This document shows, one piece after another, positions 20,101 to 26,638 of a DNA stretch of 64,000 bases. The translations under genes and the position numbers were made by a program. The DNA is from a virus. Numbering within the stretch: position 1 is the stretch's first letter; each line of letters begins with the position of its first letter. Under the pieces are notes generated by a model that did not search any database, was not told the DNA's origin, and saw only the letters and a list, made by a program, of their open reading frames with translations. The stretch spans positions 19,187 to 83,186 of the IMG/VR virus record IMGVR_UViG_3300042292_000421; one strand, written 5' to 3'.

Positions 20101-20268
20101 TCAGATTATACCGGTGGGTTAACAATTACTGCAGCACCTTCTACAGTAGTTTCATCAACTTCTACTGATGCGCCAGGAACTGGTGGCAAAGGAGGATCCG
20201 GAACAGGTCAATCAACTTCGGCATATTACGGAACTGCAGGGAGCGCATCTATTACGTTTCTTAAGTAA
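14140..20268 (+). CDS. Fibronectin-III-repeat adhesin with glycine-rich tip
   Basis: A 2,042-residue late protein. The N-terminal ~55 residues (LEYNAISMGQVRTELN) match the attachment region of phage fibre proteins. From about residue 65 to 1,720 there are roughly seventeen fibronectin-type-III-like domains of ~95 residues, each with the T-S-x-x-V-x-W start and a Y-x-Y-x-V end. The last ~230 residues are extremely glycine-rich (runs of six or more Gly near residues 1,800, 1,855, 1,890 and 1,940). Such tips resemble the polyglycine adhesins of T-even phages, where receptor specificity lies in loops between the glycine runs. Role inferred: receptor-binding adhesin. Confidence 0.82.
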   Translation: MTLPLEYNAISMGQVRTELNKASGPISLNDDDVRILFQVSRTSGTIISLHNGHGKSNIMPPVVTKPPLLVDPLTNITQTSVTVTWKAYQSLVIDGQVDYYRVQVYSVPDNVLRWDSSDLPRSATTVPVIDLVASAVHLVTNYRVDVMAKNISATKTSSLDLLTLENIPLKPSLPVATVISKTQIQVGSASTYATTYYIYKDGASIPITTSSMPYTDTVGVYTSHTYTVKGNSTGGDGPMSDTSVSVRSLPDAPLAVVFTPYSSTNTTLTINWTLSTSPVVNYYKLVVVNFGTTNEVYRKNDVSNTTTSITISTNLAATSQYTATLETVNESSIFYNIPVSIAEDVWTKTNAVAGTPVVTKLTDQTLGQSQLQIVWNSVIGATSYKLVRTKVISGVAQTPVIFTVALTGTPTLTFIDGDLATSPSVLSSYSYYRYNVISVNAGGDSALSTISADVRTLPGPPVAVTGLVVTLPNITNTTAIATWTDDTGQVNSYTAILKQGVTTIDTKANIAPGTQTVTFGSPTALTQDTAYSVTVTTYNDNTPPATTAPVAFRTKLNQPSSAPSVALNPDTLLGKSHLTVTFAAISGATSYKLVRFRISDSVEYVISPVVYTGTTTLTCDDSGLGSYEQYKYQLIAVNDGGDSVRSGYSNTVRTLPGPADASTLTVTIGTIAATTTAVSWAWSGSSGQVTSYVVILSDVNGEVYRTDNGTSLSVTLGQSPLAALIVNRAYSVVIKVVNENTDTSKAFTTAKGFVTITTKPNAPTVDTAASTTQLVVNWTTNSATTYDLIRYNVTTSAAGVSLTNKTTPFTDTGLLAYNEYQYTVTSNNSASTPVGVTSDRSPTGVRTLPNNPVAVSGITVTNKVAGAADTTAKVNWTNTDWTLSNGVVTKYDVSVKSGGGIEYGNSSVSGTATYLDVTVPCGETFTIVIKTYNSVSHATSTGVNQFISPPVKPSAPYLDTGITPNPTQTRISLKWTAVSTATSYTLAPFKSDGTALPTTTGIGATIVDWTAVQNTSYYFKISAINPGGSSVVSDNSSPNILTLADKAGVPGTPTVTPSGTDRLTVSWTAPVGGTVPDSYKVTRYFNGTPTSLGTQTSGFTDTNSGNGLSANTSYSYTVQSHTTGGDSLESAAGSGTTWMVAPGAIVWAATTFTGVTTTSTTINWTAPTSGGAVTKYVARTAERDIHGEPILIESGDLASNATSFKFDNLKTWYDHDFRVKAYNTNPTSTDSTTVSNHTLPRVPNKPSKPTTSSVLYNSITISCDVSSPDTAPLTYVMYRNGVAAGDAIKSGTAISTSTITYTDTTVSENTAYVYYVQTHNENDFSTMSDGSVSVTTPYAPPGTPGAITISLAATTSFTASWSAPTTGTATSYKVTVKEYGTTTAVFTASPTSASVSVNTGLSANKRYVVEVFASNGGGDSATAATSPAITLPPKVTIGTTTSVSTTSLTVNWTAPAGLTLAYSVYRGGLSDSTNKLTTTGSGTSYPDTGPLTAETPYYYYVRADNTTVINSVTYGGLGTPSDASTAAYTYPSAPNAPTIALTSTAKAGDRSVTLTITAGSGGVAATAFLYSYGTSVPTSAGTDAGTYASPKAVSVTLGADNTKYYFVATAKRTANGLTSAASTLSSSANYTTPPAAVGQVSVTSVTGAFGVKLTATCTGATHFYYKSWSPNISAAYGSPKLTPPDTSGIGVWLPTDYYVTNTTQYIGLYDNGNVMFPNSAYYVLAVNFMPDTGPATTGGLTNVASWSQVESAAISLVASTASVVSANQITSVTQSVTVPWDATQVIIAACGGGGAGGGSDANAGNKGAGAPRITATYSLPAGTTSLSVALGGGGLPGDGAVKASGGGAGGGGVYAGGTGGNTGPTGTSGGGGGGGGATVVTTIGATSRKLVIAGGGGGGGGGSNGKTGGAAAPYNLPGVAYISASTDLAVGVAGNTPATGIDGGGGGGGGAPYCTTTQSTFTGTGGIAGKDNVTSAGAGVSGGLFVSSDYTGGLTITAAPSTVVSSTSTDAPGTGGKGGSGTGQSTSAYYGTAGSASITFLK

Positions 20269-20308
20269 CCTATTACAGTTTTCTTATTAGATTAAATGTA
20301 TGTTAACG

Positions 20309-20342
20309 CCTATAACGGTAAATAATACTTTACCGTTATAGG
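20309..20342 (+). promoter_or_regulatory. RBS-masking hairpin before glycosyltransferase gene
   Basis: A perfect 14-base-pair hairpin with a six-base loop; its 3' strand ends in TAGG and contains the only plausible Shine-Dalgarno (AGGA), eight bases before the ATG at 20350. Folding would hide the ribosome site, so translation is probably conditional. No T-run follows, so it is not a terminator. Confidence 0.6.
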
Positions 20343-20349
20343 ATAACAT

Positions 20350-21258
20350 ATGAGTCGTTCAATTTTTGTAAGTATAGTGTCGTATAGAGATCCGTTATTG
20401 GATACTACTATTGAATCATTATTATCAATGCAATCTAACAATAATAAACTAACAATTTCAGTATTTGATCAATCAACTATTGATTGTAAATATAAAGATC
20501 ATCCATCTGTAATTTATAAACAAATGCCTCCAGAATATTCTAACGGTGTTGGATGGGCAAGGCATATTAATTCTTTAAATATAAACGATGAAGATTTTTA
20601 TTATCAAATTGATTCTCATTCAGTATTTGATAAAAATTGGGATGAATATTTGCTTGAAGAGTTTTTTAATGCAGCAACGTTTTATAACACTCACAAAATT
20701 ACATTGTCAAATGCATGTAAAGTTTTTACAATTGATAAAAACGGTAATGTGTTTAAAGAACAAGAAGACGGTATGGGGTATCTTACAGTTAAATTTCTTA
20801 AAAATCTTGGATTTGATTCAAATAAATTGCCAACACCACATGGTAAGTTTGGACCAAAACCAACTACACAAGTTGTCAAAGCACGTCATTTAAACGGTGG
20901 AAATTTCTTTACTCACACTGATTTTATTCGACATGTTGGGTTATGCCCATTTATGTATTTGTTTGGTGAAGAACATCATACTACATTAAATGCGTTCTTA
21001 AATGGATATAAATTGTTACATCATACTGCTGTACACATTTACCATTTAAGAGACACACATAATTACATTTCTAAGATACGAGTTGACCCTGTTATATCTC
21101 AAGATCGTATTGATGAGTTGCAAAATAGATCAATGAGCTATTGGTTATCATTTTTATCAAGTATTCCTGAAGAACAGCTAACAGAATTTTTTAATTATAC
21201 CGGTGTTGATTATATCAATCTTCAATTAGCTGAATCTGCAAAAACTACAATAGATTAA
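20350..21258 (+). CDS. GlcNAc-type glycosyltransferase (GT-A fold)
   Basis: A 302-residue enzyme of the Glycosyltransferase (GlcNAc) family. It starts with FVSIVSYRD, the family's nucleotide-binding strand. WARHIN and YYQIDSHSVF follow; the latter holds the metal-binding D-x-H (DSH, near residue 90). HxxGEEHHT (near residue 203) and a conserved HxxYHLRD-like segment lie toward the end. It lies directly after the fibre adhesin and ends tail-to-tail with the next gene (4-base overlap). Inference: it could glycosylate phage fibres, host surface glycans or hydroxylated DNA bases; the sequence does not decide between these. Confidence 0.8.
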   Translation: MSRSIFVSIVSYRDPLLDTTIESLLSMQSNNNKLTISVFDQSTIDCKYKDHPSVIYKQMPPEYSNGVGWARHINSLNINDEDFYYQIDSHSVFDKNWDEYLLEEFFNAATFYNTHKITLSNACKVFTIDKNGNVFKEQEDGMGYLTVKFLKNLGFDSNKLPTPHGKFGPKPTTQVVKARHLNGGNFFTHTDFIRHVGLCPFMYLFGEEHHTTLNAFLNGYKLLHHTAVHIYHLRDTHNYISKIRVDPVISQDRIDELQNRSMSYWLSFLSSIPEEQLTEFFNYTGVDYINLQLAESAKTTID

Positions 21259-22460
21259 GCAATTTTTAATAAAATAGTATCTTCATTAATTCGACCGGAC
21301 ATTTTAGTATCGGTTGAATTAATATCATCTAAAAACTTTCGTAACATTAGTTTATTTGCAGACTTAAACTCTTTAAGTGTTTCTTCTGGCTTGCGTATAG
21401 TTTTTTGAACACTCTTATGTTCATCATATCCTAAAATAGCAGCACCTTTTACAGTTAACGGTCCTGTTATTTCATCAGCTACAAATTTACCAAGTTTTCT
21501 ATTCTTAGTGTTGTATACCCATAACTCTTTAGCACCAATAATATCTGTAGGATTAATAGAAACAAGTTTTAATGGTTCAAATATTTTTAGATATTTTAAT
21601 TTTTCAACTAGCTTATCTTTTGGTACTGCTTTCTTAGTACGTGGTGCTTTGTTAACTTTACTTTCTTCAATTAACATAGTACACGCAGATTCAACTTCTT
21701 TATAAAATGCAATTAAATTTTTAATTTCTCTTTTACTTCTATGTTTATAAGCTTCTTGTAACTGTTCGTATGCATCGTGCTTTTCTTCATCATCAGGTTT
21801 GCCAGCTGCAAGCTCTTCTAATTCCAACAAATTACGCGAGTACATATCTTTAATAATACGTGCATGTGCTGCTTTTGCTTCCTTAGCTTTAAGCGCATTT
21901 ATTACTTTAATAGCTTTAGGATCAAACGTAGCTGCATTAGTAATCCATTGGTCTACAGCGTCTTCAATAACTTCTGTCATACCAATTGCAGCTTCTTTTA
22001 CGCGAGCTTGTATATTAATAACTGCAGCTGGCTTTTTAACTTCACCTTCTTCATCCGGTTCAATGTCTACTTCACCTGCTTCAACTGTAGCAGCAATGGC
22101 ATCTCTTAACCAAGCAGCCGCATCTCTTCCGTTATTAAAAGTGTCATGAACAGCTGGCATACCTCTGATAAGACAAGAAGCAATAGAACCCATAGTAGTA
22201 CTTGTGCGCCAATCTTTAGTAGCTTTATAAGTGTTAATATATTCTGTGTTACAGCCATTTAGTGTCATCCATTTAACAACTGCAGGTTTTAAATCTTTTA
22301 CGCTAAACTGCAGGTTATAGTATTGCATAGCGTTATGCCATTTTTTTCTATATTCAGTAGGCGTCCAATCTTCCCAGTTGTCCCAAACAGGACTGCTATC
22401 CTTTTTAGCATTTTCACGTATTGTAACTGAAGTTACTTTTGTTTTTTTCTTAAGTGCCAT
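21255..22460 (-). CDS. Conserved phage protein, unknown (401 aa)
   Basis: A soluble, mainly helical protein without a recognised domain. Residues ~15-60 are aromatic and conserved-looking (WDNWEDWTPTEYRKKW). Residues ~130-280 are Ala/Lys/Glu-rich, probably a long coiled segment. The last ~110 residues form a beta-rich domain (KLVSINPTDIIGAKELWVYN). Similar two-part proteins of unknown role occur in T4-like cyanophage and pelagiphage genomes, as far as I recall. It is cotranscribed with the 22468-23268 gene upstream (7-base gap). Confidence 0.6.
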   Translation of the reverse strand: MALKKKTKVTSVTIRENAKKDSSPVWDNWEDWTPTEYRKKWHNAMQYYNLQFSVKDLKPAVVKWMTLNGCNTEYINTYKATKDWRTSTTMGSIASCLIRGMPAVHDTFNNGRDAAAWLRDAIAATVEAGEVDIEPDEEGEVKKPAAVINIQARVKEAAIGMTEVIEDAVDQWITNAATFDPKAIKVINALKAKEAKAAHARIIKDMYSRNLLELEELAAGKPDDEEKHDAYEQLQEAYKHRSKREIKNLIAFYKEVESACTMLIEESKVNKAPRTKKAVPKDKLVEKLKYLKIFEPLKLVSINPTDIIGAKELWVYNTKNRKLGKFVADEITGPLTVKGAAILGYDEHKSVQKTIRKPEETLKEFKSANKLMLRKFLDDINSTDTKMSGRINEDTILLKIA

Positions 22461-22467
22461 ATTATTC

Positions 22468-23268
22468 CTATGTCCACATGTGATGTCTAACTTTAATGAG
22501 TCTAATCATCATATCTTCGTCTTCTTGTTCTTGTGCTACTTCGATAGCATTACTAAGCAGTAATAATTTTAATGATTTTTCTTCTTCCTCTTTAGTACGG
22601 TTATTGTTAAACATAGTACCATACTTTTCTTCTTCGTAATTGTAAAAATCACCAAGTCCTGATTCGTCTATTGGATCTTTACGTTTAGGATATTCTTCAG
22701 TCCACCATAAGTACAGTGTTTTCATTTCAATTGCAGCAAGTGCTTGCGGAGATAGATCGTAATGTGTTTTATCTTTATTTTCGTAAACTAACTCTGATGC
22801 CCAATCTAAGTAATCTAAACCGGCTTGTTTACTACGCCATGATCTCCAATGAAAGTTTGGAACATTGTACTTTTCGTATTGTGCTTTATCATCCCAACGA
22901 ATAAAACTCCAAGCAAGTTCAACTTCAACAAAGTCAACTAGTTCATTAAACATACAAGGTAAAAATCTATAACCAACATCACACCAGTCACCTGGTTTAA
23001 TGTCTTTAGTATGTGCAGTTAACCCGTGTGTACGACTAACCCATCTGTTTTCAACATAATATTTAATATTGTAAAAAGTATCTGATGGAAACATAACAAT
23101 ATCTTGAAGTTTATCAAGTAGTTCTTCTGCAATCCAAAAGCGAAGTGGGTGGGTAGCCTTTGCAAGTTTTTGAATAGAGACCCACCCTTCACTAGACTCA
23201 TATTCTGGATATTTTGTACCACGGATCCAATCCGCAAAATCACCGCATGACCAATAGTTACTTCTCAT
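22468..23268 (-). CDS. Conserved phage protein, unknown (266 aa)
   Basis: A 266-residue, Trp- and Tyr-rich soluble protein starting SNYWSCGDFADWIRG. Repeated WR/W-x-W segments and an acidic Glu-rich C-terminal helix (KEEEEKSLKLL) are visible. I do not recognise a catalytic signature. It sits in a run of tightly packed minus-strand genes between the MazG-like gene and the 401-residue protein, so it belongs to the same early/middle operon. Confidence 0.6.
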   Translation of the reverse strand: MRSNYWSCGDFADWIRGTKYPEYESSEGWVSIQKLAKATHPLRFWIAEELLDKLQDIVMFPSDTFYNIKYYVENRWVSRTHGLTAHTKDIKPGDWCDVGYRFLPCMFNELVDFVEVELAWSFIRWDDKAQYEKYNVPNFHWRSWRSKQAGLDYLDWASELVYENKDKTHYDLSPQALAAIEMKTLYLWWTEEYPKRKDPIDESGLGDFYNYEEEKYGTMFNNNRTKEEEEKSLKLLLLSNAIEVAQEQEDEDMMIRLIKVRHHMWT

Positions 23269-23272
23269 TTGT

Positions 23273-23644
23273 TTATCCTCTTGTTAAAAATGGTGTTAGT
23301 TCAGGAGCGGAATATGTAGCTGGTTTTAGAACCTTGCCATCTTCCCTTTTAATAACTTTACCAGTCGCTGGATCTACTTTAGACATATTTGATCTAATTA
23401 CTTCATTCCATGCACCTTCGGCATCTGCACCTAATGAATGTAACGCGCCCACAACTACAACTAAAATATCAATCAATGCATCAAGTTGTTCAACTTTATC
23501 ATCTTGATCAACTGCGTCCTGTAGTTCTTGTACTTCTTCTTTGATTAAGTCTAAGTACATATTATATTGTGATTCGTTGTAATTGTCAACTGTTTGATCA
23601 CCGGCAATCATAAATGTTTTTTGATCTGTAAATACGTTTGTCAT
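23273..23644 (-). CDS. MazG-like nucleotide pyrophosphohydrolase
   Basis: A 123-residue all-alpha NTP pyrophosphatase. The metal-binding signature EEVxEL (residues ~39-44) and the second helix D-x-L-V-V (DALIDILVVVVG, residues ~56-67) are present. The C-terminal extension KVDPATGKVIKREDGKVLKP is typical of phage versions. These enzymes hydrolyse (d)NTPs or the alarmone ppGpp; marine phage MazG proteins often act on dGTP/dCTP. It lies four bases upstream of the next gene, so it is translationally coupled. Confidence 0.8.
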   Translation of the reverse strand: MTNVFTDQKTFMIAGDQTVDNYNESQYNMYLDLIKEEVQELQDAVDQDDKVEQLDALIDILVVVVGALHSLGADAEGAWNEVIRSNMSKVDPATGKVIKREDGKVLKPATYSAPELTPFLTRG

Positions 23645-23657
23645 TGTTTTCCTTTTA

Positions 23658-23855
23658 TTAGTTGTTTCTAGTGTTGTCTGAAAATGCCCAGCCTAAGCAA
23701 ATAATCCATATTACTACAGACCAGCCGGCTAAGAAGTTAAAAATAAAAATTGGCATAAAGTTATTATGTCCGCGTTCGCTTGCTATTAGTGTTGGAGCAA
23801 AGTATATAAAAAATGTCAACATTGCTGCAAACACAATTATGATATCAATCATCAT
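23658..23855 (-). CDS. imm: Superinfection immunity (Imm-like) membrane protein
   Basis: A 65-residue protein with two membrane helices separated by a short loop. The pattern YFAPTLIASERGHNNF, then FNFLAGWSVVIWI and WAFSD, matches the superinfection-immunity family that includes T4 Imm. Imm sits in the inner membrane and blocks DNA entry of related phages after the first infection. Its start overlaps the end of a 32-residue frame upstream, consistent with an early operon. Confidence 0.8.
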   Translation of the reverse strand: MMIDIIIVFAAMLTFFIYFAPTLIASERGHNNFMPIFIFNFLAGWSVVIWIICLGWAFSDNTRNN

Positions 23856-23943
23856 CTTCCGGTTCCATTGCTGAGTATATTAACGCGCATTCTTCTAACA
23901 TTTTAAATTCTCTTTGCATACTTGTCAATTCTTCTTCATTCAT
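23845..23943 (-). CDS. Short acidic peptide (32 aa) between zinc ribbon and imm
   Basis: Starts MNEEELTSMQREFKMLEE and ends MEPEDDD. Its start overlaps the stop of the zinc-ribbon gene by eight bases and its end overlaps the imm start, an arrangement typical of coupled phage genes. The composition predicts one amphipathic helix. Function unknown. Confidence 0.5.
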   Translation of the reverse strand: MNEEELTSMQREFKMLEECALIYSAMEPEDDD

Positions 23944-24130
23944 TTTTAATGTCTTTAGTTAGGGTTGGTGTAACACATCCAACTGGTTTAGGTCGGACGT
24001 ATGGTTCTTTTATAAACTCTACGTGGCAATCCACGCATATAAACATATCCCTAGATACTATTATTAGCATCCCAGCGCCGCAACGCGGACACTGGTTTCC
24101 TGTTACTGCGTCGTATGACTGTGTGGTCAT
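23936..24130 (-). CDS. Zinc-ribbon protein
   Basis: A 64-residue protein with CPRCGAG (residues ~14-20) and CVDCH (residues ~32-36), a standard four-cysteine zinc ribbon with a strand between. A proline-rich tail (EPYVRPKPVG) follows. Such ribbons bind DNA, RNA or polymerase. Its start overlaps the DNA ligase stop by four bases (ATGA), so it is coupled to the ligase gene. Confidence 0.6.
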   Translation of the reverse strand: MTTQSYDAVTGNQCPRCGAGMLIIVSRDMFICVDCHVEFIKEPYVRPKPVGCVTPTLTKDIKNE

Positions 24131-25485
24131 TTAGTCTTTCCCATTGCACTATCAAACTGATCCTGAACTCTTTCTAATGAATCAGCTTCTGTTTTGTCTT
24201 TACGGAATTCTACAAATCTTGGTAAAAACAAACTGTAATATTGATTGCTTGATGTTGGCGGCATAATGTTGTTGGATCTAACTGTTACAATTGTTCCATA
24301 TAATTCATCTTTGCGATTAAAGATGTCTTTACGTAAATCATCTGTAAATCCTGACACGTTAACTACTAACTTGCTATCTGATGATTGACATGTAATAGAT
24401 CCAAACAATGCAGCATTCTTACCATTACCTTCTGTAAATGCTACAATTTCTAAATCAACATCTACTTCAAGTTTAAGTTTAACTTGATCTTTGCTTGTAC
24501 CGTCACGCCATTTAGCATCTGGACGTTTAATAATAGTACCTTCAAGTCCTTGTTCTACTAACTCAAGATAATGTTTAAATGCTTCTTCCCATGAAAACAC
24601 TAATTTTGTTTCAATCATTTGTACATGTTGATAATCAGTTACTGCTTGCGATGCAACTTGATTTTTTAATGGATGGTATCTATCAGCATATTCTACAGTG
24701 CCTTTACCTTTTGGTACAGCAGTTGATAATGGAATTTGATCCCATATTAAAAATAAAGGTTCTTCATTTTCAGCAAACGAACCGCCATCTGCTATACTGT
24801 TTAAGATACCATTGCCTATTTCACGTGGCAAAATAACACCATCACGCTTTACAACAAGTTCACCATGTGTTTGGGTATTACAATGCATTTTACGTTGCAT
24901 GTAATCAATGATGTTTTTAAACGGTTCTAATGGCATTGGGTTACCACTTCTGCTTAATAACTCAATAGACAAGTCTTCATAGAAGTTAGCATTGATATAC
25001 ATGCCATCTGCTTTTAACTGTGAATACACACCTTTAGACCATGGCCAAGTATCAAGTTTAACATGTTTAGGTAATGAGCAACGTTGATATGGAAACTCTG
25101 GAATTAATCCTTTCCATACTTTATTTACTGTAGCTGCTTGTACACCGCAACGTAAGTCTTTATTTATAACTTTGATAACAACTTGTGCATCACGTTCTGT
25201 TACAGATTCTAAAATATTTTTAAGATGATCAATGCCTGCGTAACCTGTGTAAGTACGATCAGCCAATGCGTGTAAGTGTACAATAGCTTCGTCAAGAAGC
25301 ATTGTAGGTGTTCCTGTATTAGGAGTATAATCAGGAATTTTTTTGATGTTAAAAGGAAGTAATTTATTAGTGGCACAAAAGCACACATCTTTCAATAATT
25401 CATTAGTGCTATTGTTTTTAAGAATGTCAATTTTGCTGTTAGTTTTAGGTTCGTTTGCTAACTGTTCTAAAATTGCGGAAATCAT
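24127..25485 (-). CDS. ATP-dependent DNA ligase (T4 gp30-like)
   Basis: A 452-residue ATP-dependent DNA ligase. The adenylated lysine lies in KADGM (K158). Other nucleotidyltransferase motifs follow in order: SRSGNP, HGELVV, EGTIIKRPDAKW (motif IV) and DQVKLKLE (motif V). The N-terminal ~130 residues are the alpha-helical domain of T4-type ligases and the C-terminal ~120 the OB domain. It seals nicks in replication, recombination and repair. Starts after TTAGGAG with its own TTGACA/TATAAT promoter. Length is close to T4 gp30 (487). Confidence 0.9.
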   Translation of the reverse strand: MISAILEQLANEPKTNSKIDILKNNSTNELLKDVCFCATNKLLPFNIKKIPDYTPNTGTPTMLLDEAIVHLHALADRTYTGYAGIDHLKNILESVTERDAQVVIKVINKDLRCGVQAATVNKVWKGLIPEFPYQRCSLPKHVKLDTWPWSKGVYSQLKADGMYINANFYEDLSIELLSRSGNPMPLEPFKNIIDYMQRKMHCNTQTHGELVVKRDGVILPREIGNGILNSIADGGSFAENEEPLFLIWDQIPLSTAVPKGKGTVEYADRYHPLKNQVASQAVTDYQHVQMIETKLVFSWEEAFKHYLELVEQGLEGTIIKRPDAKWRDGTSKDQVKLKLEVDVDLEIVAFTEGNGKNAALFGSITCQSSDSKLVVNVSGFTDDLRKDIFNRKDELYGTIVTVRSNNIMPPTSSNQYYSLFLPRFVEFRKDKTEADSLERVQDQFDSAMGKTK

Positions 25486-25516
25486 GTGTTAACTCCTAAG
25501 TAGTAATAAAAATAAT

Positions 25517-25545
25517 ATTATACAGCAATAAACAATTAATGTCAA
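25517..25545 (-). promoter_or_regulatory. Sigma-70-type promoter of the ligase operon
   Basis: TTGACA, 17-base spacer, TATAAT, 30 bases before the ligase start. Confidence 0.8.
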
Positions 25546-25549
25546 CTAA

Positions 25550-25642
25550 TTATTCGTCGCAATCAAATAAAACCATTAATGTTATAATTGTAAAAATTAT
25601 TGCAACCATTACTGCTCCAAATTCGTCTGCTATGTTAACCAT
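25550..25642 (-). CDS. Single-span membrane peptide (30 aa)
   Basis: Strong ribosome site (GGGGAGGAAAGT) then MVNIADEFGAVMV, one hydrophobic helix of about 20 residues and an acidic end (FDCDE). It lies just upstream of the ligase promoter. Small membrane peptides like this are common in T4-like early regions. Function unknown. Confidence 0.5.
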   Translation of the reverse strand: MVNIADEFGAVMVAIIFTIITLMVLFDCDE

Positions 25643-25736
25643 ACTTTCCTCCCCTCAAAGTAGTATGTATAATAAATAAAGGTGTAGTTCGCGGATTGCC
25701 GTCCCAACTACTTTAATACTTTCAAGGAGTATCAAC

Positions 25737-26621
25737 ATGAATATTTATCAACCGTACACGTACCTAATTAAATTCCTCCCAACAAATCAAATCTATTATG
25801 GGGTTCGTTATGCTAAAAATTGTCACCCGTCTGATTTATTTGTTACTTATTTTACTTCATCAAATGAGATATGTAACTTATTACAAACATACGGTGTTGA
25901 AAACTTTAAATGTTATATAAGAAAAACATTTAAAACATCAGAACAAGCAAGATTGTGGGAAAGTAAAGTTTTAAAACGTATAAACGCTGCTCAACATCCA
26001 AAATTCATTAACAAATGCAATGGAAGTGCGCCATCGTCTGAAAAAGAAATACGTGATATTATTTTAAAAACATTTATATTAAAATATGGTGTAGACAATC
26101 CGTCAAAACACCCAGAGACTATTCAAAAAATAATCAATTATTGGAATAATTTATCAGAAACCGATAAAAATAAAATTAATAACAAACGAAGTAGCACCTG
26201 TTTAACACGATATAACACATCTAATGTAATGAAAATACCTAGTGTTAAAGAAAAAGCAAAACAAACAAATATTGAAAAATATGGTGTTGTCTATGCAGGT
26301 ATGCAGACTGTAACTTGTCCATGGTGTAATAAAACTGGAGGTAAAACAGGTTTTGATGTTTTTCATTTTAATTATTGCAAGGATAATCCAAATAGAATAG
26401 TACGAATTCAAAAAATCTATACATGTAATTATTGCAACTTTCAAAGTAAAAACAAATCAAATATGGATAGGTACCACTTTGAAAGTTGCAAATCTTCACC
26501 AACATACAAACAAAAACCTGTTATAAATTATATATGCCCACATTGCAATTTTTTAGGCACTGGTAAAAATAATATGACAAGATATCATTTTGATAATTGT
26601 AAAAGCAGAAAGGGGACCTAG
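25737..26621 (+). CDS. GIY-YIG homing endonuclease-like protein with zinc fingers
   Basis: A 294-residue protein. The N-terminal ~90 residues fit a GIY-YIG nuclease (TYLIKFLPTNQIYYGVRY, then a conserved ARLWESKVLKR helix carrying the catalytic Glu). The middle holds helical DNA-binding repeats (LKYGVDNPSKHPETIQK, YNTSNVMKIPSVKEK). The C-terminal third carries three C-x2-C...H-x4-C fingers. It points toward pmoC exon 2 and ends inside the palindrome just past the pmoC stop. That makes it a candidate mobility partner of the pmoC intron, although it lies outside it. The leader forms a GTAGTT/AACTAC hairpin. Confidence 0.72.
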   Translation: MNIYQPYTYLIKFLPTNQIYYGVRYAKNCHPSDLFVTYFTSSNEICNLLQTYGVENFKCYIRKTFKTSEQARLWESKVLKRINAAQHPKFINKCNGSAPSSEKEIRDIILKTFILKYGVDNPSKHPETIQKIINYWNNLSETDKNKINNKRSSTCLTRYNTSNVMKIPSVKEKAKQTNIEKYGVVYAGMQTVTCPWCNKTGGKTGFDVFHFNYCKDNPNRIVRIQKIYTCNYCNFQSKNKSNMDRYHFESCKSSPTYKQKPVINYICPHCNFLGTGKNNMTRYHFDNCKSRKGT

Positions 26622-26632
26622 GTCCCCTTTCT
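26607..26632. terminator. Palindrome shared by two convergent genes
   Basis: A perfect 26-base palindrome (AGAAAGGGGACC and its complement). It contains the stop of the endonuclease gene on the + strand and lies seven bases past the pmoC stop on the minus strand. Probable bidirectional terminator, although the T-run is short. Confidence 0.6.
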
Positions 26633-26638
26633 AATCAA

